This document shows positions 33,616 to 44,830 of a stretch of DNA of 64,000 bases, piece by piece. Below the pieces are notes generated by a model. It did no database searches, was not told where the DNA came from, and saw nothing but the letters and a program-made list of their open reading frames with translations. Positions within the stretch are counted from its first letter, which is position 1, and every line of letters starts with the position of its first letter. Source of the DNA: Prosapia bicincta (Eukaryota > Arthropoda > Insecta > Hemiptera > Cercopidae); the NCBI GenBank assembly GCA_036971475.1, contig JBAIZL010000001.1, positions 147,609,544-147,673,543 on the forward strand, read 5' to 3'. Made by a program: the position numbers and the translations under genes.

Positions 33616-33744
33616 TTCCTGGCGGTCCGATTGATCAGACCTTGGCGGTTTTCGCCTACACATCGTCGGTCCGATGAATCGGACCTTGGCGGTTTTCGCC
33701 TACACACCATTGGTCCGATAGATCGGGCCGTGGCGTCCAAAGGG
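33616..33744. repeat. GC-rich tandem repeats at the inner piggyBac end
   Basis: Three units of about 45 bp contain GGTCCGAT, GATC or AATC, GGACC, TTGGCGGTTTTCGCC and 'tacacac'. Each unit is itself partly self-complementary. Subterminal repeats like this are common binding sites for piggyBac-type transposases; that role is inferred here. Confidence 0.8.
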
Positions 33745-34010
33745 TTAAAAAAACTTTTTTTCATTAAAATCATATTTGATTTTGGATTTGAGGGGCTATG
33801 TAGTGGGAAGCCCGTAACATGATAAGATTTGATATAAGCTATAGACAGACCAGCTCATATATGCGGTATCCTAAAAAAACACTAAAAACAACTTCCACTT
33901 TTGGTCTGTAATAAAGGCCAGGCCCACGTTAACATGGTCTGTGTGGAAAGATCAAATTCTTACCGCCGGTCCTGCTCGCTATATGTGCCGCTCGGTAGCG
34001 AACGTGTTAA

Positions 34011-36070
34011 ATACATAAAACCTCTTAAACATGAATGAAACTTTCTATTTGATATGTATCTTTACATACATTTCAACCCAAAACAATTATCTACAAAGGA
34101 AATTATTACAAAAATAAGTAATTAAGTAGTGTGTACTACAATAGTGAATGTCAATAGTGAGTAGTTAATTTTGTAATAATGTCCTCTGAAGATGATTGGT
34201 TTGCAAGTGAAATGTTTTAAATAAAAATATTTATTTGTGCATAAGAGGTTCTTTTATTTAGGATATTGATATTGTTTTCCAATGAATGTTAAGTTTTCAT
34301 ACAGACCTTAATAAGGTCTTGAAAAATTATCCAACCTGTATTTTTTGGACTCACGTTTTGCACATGCAAGATGTTTATTTGTACATTGGTTTATTCTTTC
34401 AACACACAAAAATATTTACCAGAAAAAGAGGGATTTGTAGTGATATCAAATTTATAATACTTGAGAAAAATTACTTTTTAAAACAAGTTCTCTACAGCTG
34501 TCGGTCCAATCTTGCTAAGATTATTGTTGTTATTCCAATATTAACGTCTCTATAGTGTGGCAAGAAAACCAAGTATTTTCTTGCCTATTAAAAAACTATT
34601 TCTGGGTGTTATGAAATGTCTATCTGAAATGATACGTATTCGTCCAAGATTACAAACAGAGACGAATATTACTTGAAAATATTGATAAAGTTTCAAAAAA
34701 TGTACAAAAAGAAACAGCTAGTCTCTTTTGAATTTTTTTTTAAAAATCAAAGAAATGGTTTGATTGAGCCTTTAAAACAGCCCAACAACACATCTTTGAG
34801 GATCCTAGGCGAAGATGAGGAATGTTTAATGCAGTTGAAAATGTTTTGTCTCAGTATTAAAAAAAGTTACTGTAATATTATGAGTTCAGTCTTAATATTA
34901 TAGAGTTTAAACCTAAGAGATGACAGTAAAATCTATGAATGTAAATGTAAGGGCTACTAGAGAGTTAAAGTAAAAGCTGCAGCTGCATTCTTGATGGCAT
35001 ATTGTTCTTAGATTCAGTATTCATCGAGCAGTACGAGTGTTTTCTGTTTCCCTGTTAAATTTTTAAATGTACACTACAAAAGAAAATACCGCTGTCTGTG
35101 ATTAGGGTTTTGTTGACAAAAAAAAAAAACAATTGAATTTTATGGCCAACTTGTGATATCTAGGGTTGTCCCATCGAAAAGAGAATATCCATATTATCAA
35201 TTAAACTATCAGTGAATATCAATATCTAGATATCATCGTTAAAAGCTATTGATATATTGGTACAAAATAATAGAAAAAATCCCATTCATTATAAAGGGAA
35301 ATGTAATATTAATACGAAAATTAAAATCAGTAACCAAATAAAAAATAATACATTTTTTCTAATTGTGTAAAAAAAATACATTTTCAATTACAAATATATA
35401 AATTTTTTTGTTTTCTTTAGAGAATTAAAATTATTTTCCCAAAATTCTCTTCTTCCCAGAGAGACCAAGAATTTACAGCCACCCATCAACTCTTACACCC
35501 CGACTAATCTCGCAAGTTGAAACCCCTCGCTGCTGTGCGATAGAAGTCACTGCCCCTCGCCCGTTGACTTTTATCCCACATACTTAGTATAAAAGTATGA
35601 TACATGCAACGGGTTCTTAATTTATTTTGCTTTCAACTTTTTTGTATAAGAATAACATCTGATAACAAAATTCCAAAATTAAACTGCTCTTGTCCCGCGA
35701 TTTTTAAGTCTTTTTAGCGTTAGCATATAACCAAAAATAATTATTAGTCTCTTTATATTTCAAGTGTAAATATATCGCCATGAAATATTGATGTTTCCGA
35801 CATTTAGCTTTACATGTCCCAACTTAAGTGATTTCTATGGAGCAGGAATAATGAATGAAAGCCAATTGAAACATAGAGGATATATTTAAAATAGCTTTAT
35901 CAGTATTCATGATGACCACAGTGTGACTGGTGATGATAATGCATGATAAATTTAGTTAAAATCTTTCTTTCACAAATACAGAACTTCTGGAGTACTTCTC
36001 CTAAATGGGACAGTACCTTTTTTGGATATGGAATCTCCAGCATAGCACTGGAGACTAAACTATTTGTGTA
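34011..36070. other. Intergenic, no gene recognised
   Basis: A decayed hammerhead-like remnant lies at 34182-34220 (CTGAAGA, hairpin, GAAATG). A less AT-rich patch at 35440-35590 may be an old element but has no readable motif. The open frames near 34.3 and 34.7 kb show no domain. Confidence 0.45.
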
Positions 36071-36077
36071 GGTATCA

Positions 36078-36218
36078 TACCTGTATTACATAGCTGAGGA
36101 CTAGACCATTGGTTCAAGGATTATACCTGTATTACATAGCTGAGGACTAGACCATTGGTTTAAGGATTATACCTGTATTACATGGCTGAGGACTAGACCA
36201 TTGGTGTAAGGATTATAC
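36078..36218 (+). repeat. Tandem repeat, about three 46-bp units
   Basis: The unit starts CTGTATTACATAGCTGAGGA and includes CTAGACCATTGGTT. Three complete copies differ at one to three positions and a fourth is partial. Confidence 0.9.
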
Positions 36219-36840
36219 CTGTATTATGTGACTAATGACTACATACCTAGACTGTGAAGCTACCTAGATATTTTATGAAATTAGAGAGTAAAATAGTTTA
36301 AAACCTTTTTAGTGGCTGTTAAAATGACAACTGATCAAACCCAAGATAAAGCGATGTAAGAGGAACTGCTGCAGTTGGAATCATTGCATTGGAAGTAAGC
36401 TACATGATATTACAATAATGTGTACTAAGAATTTGTATATACTTACAAATCATTAATATAAGATCTTGAATTGTGTTTAAAACATGATGTCTGATCACCT
36501 TCAATAGTTTAATTACACTGTTAGTTCCACACTGACAGAAAACAACTATAGTTTACAAGAATTCTGGGTGGGCTAAGCCAGTGGTGACTCAGGAAAAGCC
36601 CAGGGTAAGACCTCGCCCAGCCTTATAAAAACCTATCCAAGTCCATATCCCTGCCAGGCCATCTCCTTTGGATTGTTCAAAAACCACACTTGAACCCTTC
36701 CAGAAAGTTTTAAACTTTGACAACCTGGAAAGCTTCCATGGGCGGACTGGGCATATTCATTGTTAGGATCCTGAAATCACCTCTCAATATCTGTTCTGAA
36801 TTCCTAACTACTTTCATACAATATATATCCTCCATCAACC

Positions 36841-37600
36841 ATGGACAAGCTCCTGGTTATGTTTTGGAATACCAACAGCATTAAATCTAAAAATCTAGAG
36901 CTTCTGCGCTATATGCAAAGAAACAACTATAAAGTAGATTTTATCACATGTAAAATACCAGGTAAATTCTCACTGCTAAACTTTAAAGTTTACTGCTATG
37001 ATAGAACAAATTGTGGCTATGGCAGTATGGCCATAATAATATCTAGATGGATAAAACACTTAGAACTGTTGCTGCCAGCATTCACTCGCTTTGAAGCCAC
37101 ATTTCAACAGAATCACAACACATATCTGCGTACAACCCCGATATGATGTGGGTAATCTCACAAACTAACTGAATGCTCTTAGAGCAGACCCCATTGAAAA
37201 AGCTCACTGAGAAAGCAATCACATACTTAACCAATGTCTACAATGTTATCTCTGAACTTAACACTTCCCCTAGGCCAAGTTATTAGTTTTCTCCAAACCT
37301 GGTAATAATCAACACAAATCAAGTCTCATACAGACCTATAAGCTTATTGAACATGATGGGCAGAGTTTAAAAAAAATACTTCTCAAAAAGATCAACAAGC
37401 ATTTACACACTGCGGCAGTGAAACTTACCAGCAAGTCGCATGCACTTGGCTGTTAATCTGGACGTTCCAATAAACCATCATATGCAGGTAAAATTTGAAT
37501 CAAGCAGTTCTGAACCAAGTCGGACCTTATGATACTGCTTGCTCTGCAAGAGAACCTGCCACTGGACTTTTAAACAAAAACCTAACTTTTGGAGAGTTAA
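36841..37600 (+). mobile_element. Non-LTR retrotransposon (LINE) fragment, endonuclease and RT
   Basis: Frame 36841-37143 encodes the start of an apurinic-type endonuclease: MDKLLVMFWNTNSIKSKNLE then LLRYMQRNNYKVDFITC, and later YDRTNCGYGSMAII. The WN-x-NS(I)-x-SK-x-LEL pattern is that of Jockey-type LINE endonucleases. About 37330-37400 carries a broken YRPISLLNMMGRV, the start of the reverse transcriptase. Frameshifts, stops and internal deletions are frequent. A GC-richer stretch just upstream (36590-36720) may be its ORF1. Confidence 0.78.
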
Positions 37601-38352
37601 CCTTTTGGCCTGTATTTTCCCATAAATTGATAATTACAAAAATTTAACCATTTATTTCAAGAAAATCCAAGAAGGTATTTCTAACTTGACTTCATGTCAG
37701 TGGCTCACATTTTTCAAAGATGAGCGCAACAAACTTGAGGAAATCTTTCTGGATCTCTTTTGATATTTTTCAATTTGTTTTATTTTTATTCTATCATTTC
37801 ATCTATTTGTGATTGAACCATTTTCAGAATCTGACTTACATAATTATATCTTCAATTTAACTCTAGAAATGTCAAGAGACTTTCAATGGCTCTACAGCAG
37901 TGTTAGAGACAGTTTCTTATTCTCACTAGTTATTTGGTACTGTAATCACATAATTAGCCTGACCAATTGGTTTTCATCTCTAAATATACACTGCAGTCAG
38001 TAATTTCAAGACACAATAAATATTTTTTAAAGATTTGGTAGTTTTTTGTCTTGGAACCAAAATAAATGTTCTCATAAACTGGTGATTGTCAAAGTGAATT
38101 TGTTTTGTGTGTTATTGTCTTTGTACCAGAAGAAATGTAATATATGATAGTATTTAAAAACTTACTTTTTAATGACAATATTGAATGTAATGCCATTTTT
38201 TATAACTATGTAAATAATAAAAATAAGAAAGTAAAAACTTTGGGAATACAAATCTAGCTAAATGTTTTGCCAAAATAAGCTTGTAAATATACCAATTTGT
38301 GATGTTTACTATAAGTGTACCGTGTCTAATTTTTGTGTGTTCATAATGTTTT

Positions 38353-38357
<5 letters not shown>

Positions 38358-38410
<53 letters not shown>
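38358..38410. repeat. (AT)n microsatellite
   Basis: About 53 bases of AT dinucleotides abut the left arm of the palindrome at 38410-38630. A short AT tract also lies just beyond it (38680-38694). Confidence 0.95.
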
Positions 38411-38414
<4 letters not shown>

Positions 38415-38630
38415 GTTAATATATTACTATTTTTGAGTAATTTTATCCACCGTTAAGTGCAATAATTTTACCTTGAGTGATGAGGCACCTTTCGGTCTTT
38501 GACCATTGTCGAATCACTCGGAGTGATTCGACAATGGTCAAAGACCGAAAGGTGCCTCATCACTCAAGGTAAAATTATTGCACTTAACGGTGGATAAAAT
38601 TACTCAAAAATAGTAATATATTAACTTCAT
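38410..38630. repeat. Perfect 110-bp-arm palindrome
   Basis: Bases 38410-38519 and 38521-38630 are exact reverse complements with a single G between them. No mismatch was found when reading both arms by eye. Each arm contains the hammerhead-like motif listed at 38521-38565. It inserts next to an (AT)n tract. Exact identity means recent formation, gene conversion between arms, or an assembly artefact. Confidence 0.93.
38521..38565 (+). ncRNA. Hammerhead-like motif with U3/A8 core, strong stems
   Basis: Stem I GAGTGAT/ATCACTC (7 bp), core TCGACAA, one T, stem II GGTC/GACC with loop AAA, GAAA, stem III AGGTGCCT, C at the cleavage site. Every structural part is in order; the core departs from CUGANGA at positions 3, 4 and 8 (U, C, A). 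The mirror copy lies in the left arm on the minus strand. Confidence 0.5.
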
Positions 38631-39539
38631 AAAGTCAGTGCAACGGAAAAACAATGGATAATATTAAATATCAAGAATATATATATATATATATAAATAC
38701 ATTTTTTTCATCTACAAATTCTTTTCAAAACTGTATACAACAAAATATAGAAGAATTAAAATTAACTATATTTCAGGACAAAATGAAACAATTGTACAAA
38801 TTTTTTATTAAAAAAAATTAATATTTTTTCTAATTTTAATAATACAGTAAGTATTTATAGATTGTAACATGTCAAAAAACATAGTTTTCAATAATTTTAA
38901 CCTTTTTACAATTCTTTTAGAATAAGCTTATAAAATGCAGAAAACAGCTTACATTAAGTAGTAAGCAGTTCCAGGGTTAAAAGAAAATATAGTCTAAACG
39001 GTTTTTGTCTTGAAAAAATAAATGAAAATAGTATACATTTTTAAAAAACCTTTTATTCATGTTAGTGGAAAAATACTAATGTATGTATTATTTCTTCTTA
39101 TAAATCATCAATGTATTTCCTTTTGATACAGTCGTTTTGTTGAGTTAGTCAAATTATTTTATAATTTATGTGCAGTTTTTGGAAAACATAATAGTAGAAT
39201 TTTGTATTAGTAGATAACAAGAGTGCAACAAACAGTTTTTACCGGATTTTGGCTGGGAACAATCACCACTCTCCCTATAGTTTAGACCTTGATCCTGGTA
39301 ACTAATTTCTTTTTTTGCATCATATGTATTTGTTTTCTTCACTGTAAGACACAACCTACTTTCTGGATACCTTGTATTACATAAATCAATGATTTTAACC
39401 AATTAAGTTCAGAACATTTTCAAGTGGTTGTAGTACTTGTGTTGGTATAATCAGTATATAGTTTATTGTCATTGTTCAACAAAAGCACATATATTAATTA
39501 AAACAACCTCTCGCCACAAATTCAACAAATTTTATTTTA

Positions 39540-39582
39540 ACCTTATGTACATTTCGACTACAAAGTAATCATCTTCAGAGGT
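39540..39582 (-). ncRNA. Hammerhead ribozyme motif, complete (left arm)
   Basis: Minus strand: stem I ACCT/AGGT, core CTGAAGA, one T, stem II GATTAC/GTAGTC with loop TTT, GAAA, stem III ATGTACAT, A at the cleavage site. It is the exact reverse complement of 39629-39671. Confidence 0.7.
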
Positions 39583-39628
39583 ATTTTTACAAATAACCTA
39601 TGTTATTTTTACAGTTATTTGTAAAAAT

Positions 39629-39671
39629 ACCTCTGAAGATGATTACTTTGTAGTCGAAATGTACATAAGGT
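39629..39671 (+). ncRNA. Hammerhead ribozyme motif, complete (right arm)
   Basis: Same parts as the left arm, on the plus strand. Compared with the 51.8-kb family, stem II changes on both sides (GATTAC/GTAGTC here, GATGAC/GTCATC there) and pairing is kept. Stem I also differs in length (ACCT/AGGT against ACCCT/AGGGT). Confidence 0.72.
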
Positions 39672-40337
39672 TAAAATAAAATTTGTTGAATTTGTGGTGA
39701 GAGGTTGTTTTAATTAATATAAACATTTATGCCACAGTTGCTTTAAGTTGTTGAAAAGCACATATGTAATCCACTAAATGTTTAAAAAGCGCATAGTGAA
39801 AACTTGGTATAATACAGATATTAGTATGTTTTGGATCAGAAAACTTTGCATTATTTGTGACACTGAGTTCAACATTTAAAGACTGAGAAATTACTTTTTA
39901 CTTGATGAAAATATAGATTCAATACAAAAATGTCAAATGGGTTTTATGTTCTGCAAGACAACCTTGATTGTGCCTTTTTGCAGTCTTAAACAATTGAACT
40001 TACTGCTTTTTTAACATTTTAAAACACTAGCGAACAGTTGTCTGTTATCATTTATATGTAACAGTATAACAAATATTGTGGATACTAAAAATGTAGGGAT
40101 ATTTGACATTGATATTTTACTTATCAGTTGTATGGATTGGTCTACATTTTTTTTCTTTTAAAAATTTCATGTATTAAACAATTGCAAATAATTTGTAAAC
40201 AAAATTTTTATTTCCCTATACCTGGAGCATCATAACTTTCATCCATATCTATTTTAAAATAAAATGATTTTGGCTAGCCTCTACAAACTAACAATATTAT
40301 ACTTTGAGGTTAGTTTTGGTTGGTAAAGATTATTTAG

Positions 40338-40580
40338 ATTTTTTGGACTAGGAGACTGACAGACTTACCTTGGTAAGAGTCCACTCTGTAGTCTTGAAAT
40401 AGAAACACATAAAAGCACTTAAACAATGATATATTTCAACCACACAGTGGTCTTTGTCAATCGAAGAGAAAACACAAAAAGAAATATGAGAGAATGAAAT
40501 AAAATAAACATTTTTTATTTTATTTCATTCTCTCATATTTCTTTTTGTGTTTTCTCTTCGATTGACAAAGACCACTGTGT
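40338..40580. repeat. Dispersed repeat ending in a palindrome
   Basis: About 40442-40580 is a palindrome of about 65-bp arms ('cacagtggtctttgtcaatc' and its complement). The flank 40338-40441 together with the left arm matches 52065-52208 in reverse orientation, including 'aggagactgacagacttacc'. A further short piece is at about 56493-56515. Confidence 0.88.
40428..40460 (-). ncRNA. Hammerhead-like motif with U3/A8 core, no stem I
   Basis: Minus strand: core TTGACAA, one A, stem II GACCAC/GTGGTT with loop TGT, GAAA, stem III ATATAT, C at the cleavage site. I find no convincing stem I, so cleavage activity is doubtful. Confidence 0.4.
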
Positions 40581-40810
40581 CATTAAATATTATACTTTGT
40601 TCAGACAATATTGCTGTGAATAGGCATATATACTGCCAAATGCCCTTATCTGCCATTTGTGGGGAAACTATTATACATCGTACAAATTTACAAAGGAATA
40701 TAAACAATACAAACAAAATCTCTGTAAATAGTATTAGATCTAGGAGATAGATGTATTTAGAGTTGTAAATATGGTACAAGGAAAATTAATTACCTTGACA
40801 TTATTAGGAA

Positions 40811-41155
40811 ATTAATCACTTTAACAATAGTTTATGACTACTTAAACTTTAAATTTTGTAAATTTGTTAAAACTTACTGAGACAGAATGTTTTTGATCGC
40901 TATGTGGTGACCTTCATCAGTGTCTTCTGCTTGGAGATGTCGGGTAAAGCAGTGCGGTTTTAAAGGCAGGTTTTCGATAGTATCAAAGAGTATGCCCTTA
41001 AAACCATCACCGCTAACCCAACATCTCCAAGCAAAAGACACTGATGAAGATTGCCACATAGCAATCAAAAACGTTCTGTCTCAGTAAGTTTTAACAAATT
41101 TACAAAATTTAAAGTTCGGATAGTCATAAACTATTGTTTAAGTGATTAATTAATA
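40811..41155. repeat. Imperfect palindrome, about 150-bp arms
   Basis: The left arm 'attaatcactttaacaatag...cttactgagacag' returns inverted at about 41080-41150. The arms differ at many positions, so it is older than the other palindromes. Decayed single arms occur near 16330-16440 and 22785-22830. Confidence 0.85.
41036..41081 (+). ncRNA. Hammerhead-like motif, one core substitution
   Basis: Stem I AGACA/TGTCT, core CTGATGA, one A, stem II GATTGC/GCAATC with loop CACATA, then AAAA in place of GAAA, a short AACGTT stem III, C at the cleavage site. G12, needed for catalysis, is A in both arms of the palindrome, so the change predates the duplication. Confidence 0.5.
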
Positions 41156-42258
41156 TTCACTAAGTATTAGGAAATTACTTGAAGTTTAAACTATCTCAGT
41201 CATCCAACATAGCCTTGCTACAAAGTGACAATAGCCTGCTTTTAAACAAGATATTCTGTTCTTCCCTGATTTTATCAGACACAAGAGAGTACCAATAATT
41301 ATTTTACACACACAAACAAAAAGCAATTTTGCAAGAACAAAATATAAAAAGGATGTCATAAAAGAAATTATTTAAAGCTTGAATGCACAATACAGAGAAA
41401 ATTTACAATAAAACTAAATAGTAAGAGGTGTTACCCACTGAAATATTTAATTTTGTAATCTTCTTAATCCTTTATTGTGCTAAATAGCACGTAGAAAGTC
41501 AGATTTATATGGCATGATAAGAAATGAAAAGTATAAATAATTGCAAATAATTTGTAAAAGAAATTTCTATTTTCCTATACATGGACCATCATATCTTTCA
41601 CCCTTATCTATATTTCAATAAAATTATTTTGTTAGCATTCACTATAATGGCATATATTGGAGTACATATGCATATATACTGCCATAGGCTCTCATCTGCC
41701 ATTTCTGTCATAGCATGACCAGTATCAGTTGGCGGTACTAATAGTATTTAATGACGTCTTTCCATGCATTTATATCAGTCCATGCACTTTTGTCGTACCT
41801 GTATATATTCTTACCAAACATTTGTTGTATTACAGACCTGGAATTTTAACTTCTTGTTATTTCACATAAAATAAATACGTGCTAATATTTAAGCTCAACT
41901 CCTTCACAGAAAGTTTGTTACAAGAAAAATTATAATTTAGGAGACACAAATTTAAAACTTTAATAGACTGTGGGAAATGTTAGTCATTCTACTGATATAT
42001 TCATCATCCCTTGTGACATATTGCTTCAAAGATCAATAAATTTCTAAAAATATCAATTGGAAGTTAAAAATTAAAAAAAGGTCTTCTTATATGTTAAGGT
42101 AAGAAAAAATACATTTTTATAGCTTTTTGATTGCTATTGAGAATTGTATTAAAAGGAAAGGTGGAATGGTAGCTGTTAGTAGTGGTTACACTATAATTGT
42201 TTTCTCTAAATCTCTATTTTTACCAAAAACATTTTTTTATATAAGAAGTACACATATA
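41156..42258. other. Intergenic, nothing recognised
   Basis: No gene or repeat boundary is visible. A few short matches to the 40-kb flank ('gcaaataatttgtaaa') suggest old duplicated sequence. Confidence 0.45.
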
Positions 42259-42901
42259 CAAGGTCTGTTCAAAAAATATGCGGACTGAAGTCAGAAAAAG
42301 CAGTTACCGAAAAACCCGGACGCGATTGGCTTTTAGGTCGTCGGTCATCAGGAGTGGCACAAATTTCACAGCGACGCGGGGCATCTTCAATTTTTCGGTC
42401 AAAATCTCGTAACAAGATCCAACTGATATCCCACACTCTTCGGTAAGCTCCTTAATGGTCAGACGTAGATTTTCACTCACCAGGGTGTTGATTTTGTCAA
42501 CGTGTGGGTCGTCAGTTGACGTTGAAGGACATCCAGGATGCTCATCATCATCAATAGATGGTCGGCCACCCTTGAAACATGCAGTACGCTTCATGGCAAC
42601 ATCGCCGTAGGTCATGTTAAGCATGGCAAATGTTTCTGTTGCAGATTTCCCTAGTTTTACACAAAATTTCACAGCAATTCGTTGCTCCTTCAGGCTGTCC
42701 ATTTTACAATTCGACAAACGAAAAAAAAACAATCTTTACTAAAACTGGGTGTAACTCATCAACAAATGAAGATATATGCGACTGAAATACCGCGTTCTAA
42801 TCAGCTGATTTATATAAACCTAGCAACACCAAGCGGATTCTTCTGAAACTAAGTTGAGCCACAAAATTCAAACAGTCCGCGTATTTTTTGAACAGACTTC
42901 G
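42259..42901 (-). mobile_element. Internally deleted mariner element
   Basis: The terminal inverted repeats start CAAGGTCTGTTCAAAAAATA and, on the other strand at the right, CGAAGTCTGTTCAAAAAATA; both continue to CGGACTG with few differences. TA flanks both sides. The 643-bp copy keeps only the N-terminal part of the transposase. Confidence 0.93.
42304..42702 (-). pseudogene. Mariner transposase, N-terminal part only
   Basis: From MDSLKEQRIAVKFCVKLGKS to the stop, about 132 residues cover the paired-like DNA-binding domain (two helix-turn-helix units; EHPGCPSTSTDD linker; LTIKELTEECGISVGSCYEI). It ends at FVPLLMTDDLKANRV, where a full protein would enter the DDE domain. About ten residues of the usual WF-x2-FK segment are missing inside (CFKGGRPS). 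No catalytic Asp is present. The frame is otherwise open, so a DNA-binding peptide could still be made; whether it is expressed is unknown. Confidence 0.85.
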
Positions 42902-42903
42902 TA

Positions 42904-44830
42904 CGTGTAAAAGTACACATATATGTATGGCACAAGGAGGAAATATGGAAATCCTTTGTTATTTTGTGCCTTAAACATTCTCTATAACCTTTAAATAAAA
43001 AGGTTTTAAACATACATTTTGTCATTAGACATCCTTTTACAATAGGCATCCTTTTAATTGTCAATAGTTTCAAATTTATTTATCAAGACACTAGTTAACT
43101 CGTATAATAAAATTCATTTAATATTAGAATACAAAAAATACTCTTAATACTTGGTCATAGTAATACCGGATATAGTTATCAAGTGTGAAACGGACTACTT
43201 CAAAATGTGTACTTTTTCATATCTAAATGGCTCCAGATTGGCTGTTTAGGATCTTAAAAACAAAGTAAAACTATTACACATAAATAATGTGAATTTATAT
43301 ATATATATACATTTTAAAAAATAATGTGAAAGAAAAGTATGGTAAAAAAAAAATATATTAAAACTGTCTAAACATTTTTTTTACAGTGAATTTGTTTACA
43401 ATTTTTTAAAAATCATTAACAAAGTAAAAATTCTTAAAACAAATTACCTAAAAACATTGAATTTAAATAATTTATCCACTCGGTTAAGGTTTGAACTAAA
43501 ATAAATTATCGTATTAAGAACAATCTTTACTATGGCGGATTTATAAAAAGGTTAATGCTTTTGCTAAGCCCGCCATACTTGAAAACGTTTTTTCTTAAAA
43601 ATAAACTTTTTCACTCTAAAAATACAAAATGACACAAATACAAATTATATACAAAAAGTGACTTTGGATTAAATAAACACATTTGTACGTGAGACTTTAC
43701 ATATACAATGTCTAAGTTGTTAAGTTAAAACAAAATAATTTTAAATAAGCTAAAGCATACCTTTCTACAGGGTGTGATGTCATCAATGTTTCAGTTTTAA
43801 GCTTGAAAATATTATTTAAATTTATTAGTTTTGATTAAATAAATCGTCAAAGAAATTATATAGATATGGAAAAAAATAGGTTGTATGTAAATATTTAATT
43901 TTCAACTCCCTTGATAGAAAAAAATCATCACTTTTCTAAGTAAAGTTTTGTCTGTTATCCCTATAGGTACAATTTTACACTCTAATTTTTTTATTAAATT
44001 TCACTTCTATAATTACAATGCAGAACAAAATACTAATATTGCATCCTATTAATTATGTTATAAAACTAAATTATAAAACATATTTTTAAAATTTGTAAAT
44101 TATTCTGAAGTTTAATTGGTTATAAAGAAATACAAATTATATATTGTTTTCCATATCTTATTTTTTAAAATATGCAATAACATATTCACAGAAAAATAAT
44201 TCTGTCATAGCTTATAGAAAATTTATTTAGGCACAACATTCATCATAATATATTATTATTAAACTCACTTATTTAATATTATTCTAAAGCATATGGTAGA
44301 GCAAACAAAAAAAATTACATTGTCTATATTGAAGGCAAACAGTTAAGTTACTTGTTTTAATCTTTTCATAGAATCTTATCAAAAGGCAGTGAATAAAGGA
44401 CTTGACTCATGTTATCTAATTTTACCTTGAACTCCTTAAATAATTTGGGAATTTTGAGGAAAGAGGGTTAGTTTCATGTATGGACAAAAGTATAACATAA
44501 TACAAAATGAATATGAAATTAATTCATTAAGGCAAGGTAATATTCAGGACCAGTTAAATCTAAATGTAAATATTTAACAAAACATGTAATTTCATGTTGT
44601 CACTTAGTAGTAGGATATAATTAAACTAAATTTGCAATACTTTGTTTACAGAACAAAAATATTTGTAATGGTCACAACTTATTGCCAATTTTCAGGGTAT
44701 TTACATAAAATCTTAATTTTGTAATTATTGTCAAAATAAATAAGCTGTATATCAAAGTACACATAATGACATCAGTTTTTGCAAAATATACATTTTTATA
44801 TACCTTAGTCTATACAGACAAATTATAATA
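42904..44830. other. Intergenic, nothing recognised
   Basis: Very AT-rich. The only structure noted is a short inverted pair, 'tatggcgg' and 'cccgccat', at about 43532-43576. No gene was seen. Confidence 0.5.

Larger units (their letters stand above)
32640..33744 (-). mobile_element. piggyBac-like element, nested, with transposase remnant
   Basis: Perfect TTAA duplications flank it (32636-32639 and 33745-33748), and the ends are CCCTTTGGACGCCA in inverted orientation. It carries part of a piggyBac transposase on the minus strand (33362-33009) and GC-rich tandem repeats at its right end. At 1.1 kb it is internally deleted. Confidence 0.92.
32113..34006. mobile_element. piggyBac-like TTAA element (outer, carrying a nested insertion)
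   Basis: The left end CACGTTCGCTACCG at 32113 is matched inverted at the right end (34006). TTAA follows on the right (34007-34010); the left flank is TGAA, one change from TTAA. The interior outside 32640-33744 is non-coding and contains 'cacatatg' and 'gctatatgtgcc' segments. The interruption by a second TTAA element shows this one is older. Confidence 0.75.
39491..39720. repeat. Palindrome with complete hammerhead motifs in both arms
   Basis: About 107-bp arms, nearly identical, begin 'atattaattaaaacaacctc' and are separated by about 15 bases near 39605. Both arms hold a hammerhead motif with all core residues. Confidence 0.92.

Noticed and set aside
33616..33744. Possible CRISPR-like array
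   Set aside because: About 45-bp contiguous tandem units without unique spacers, at a transposon end, in a eukaryotic genome.
33448..33822. Overlapping frames on both strands with repeated RRKPPRSD-type peptides
   Set aside because: They translate the GC-rich subterminal tandem repeats of the inner piggyBac-like element in several frames; not genes.
34182..34220. Hammerhead-like stretch near 34.2 kb, with similar ones at 1.5, 19.75, 48.4 and 61.45 kb
   Set aside because: The core or stem II is broken in each, and stem I is missing; treated as decayed relatives, not ribozymes.
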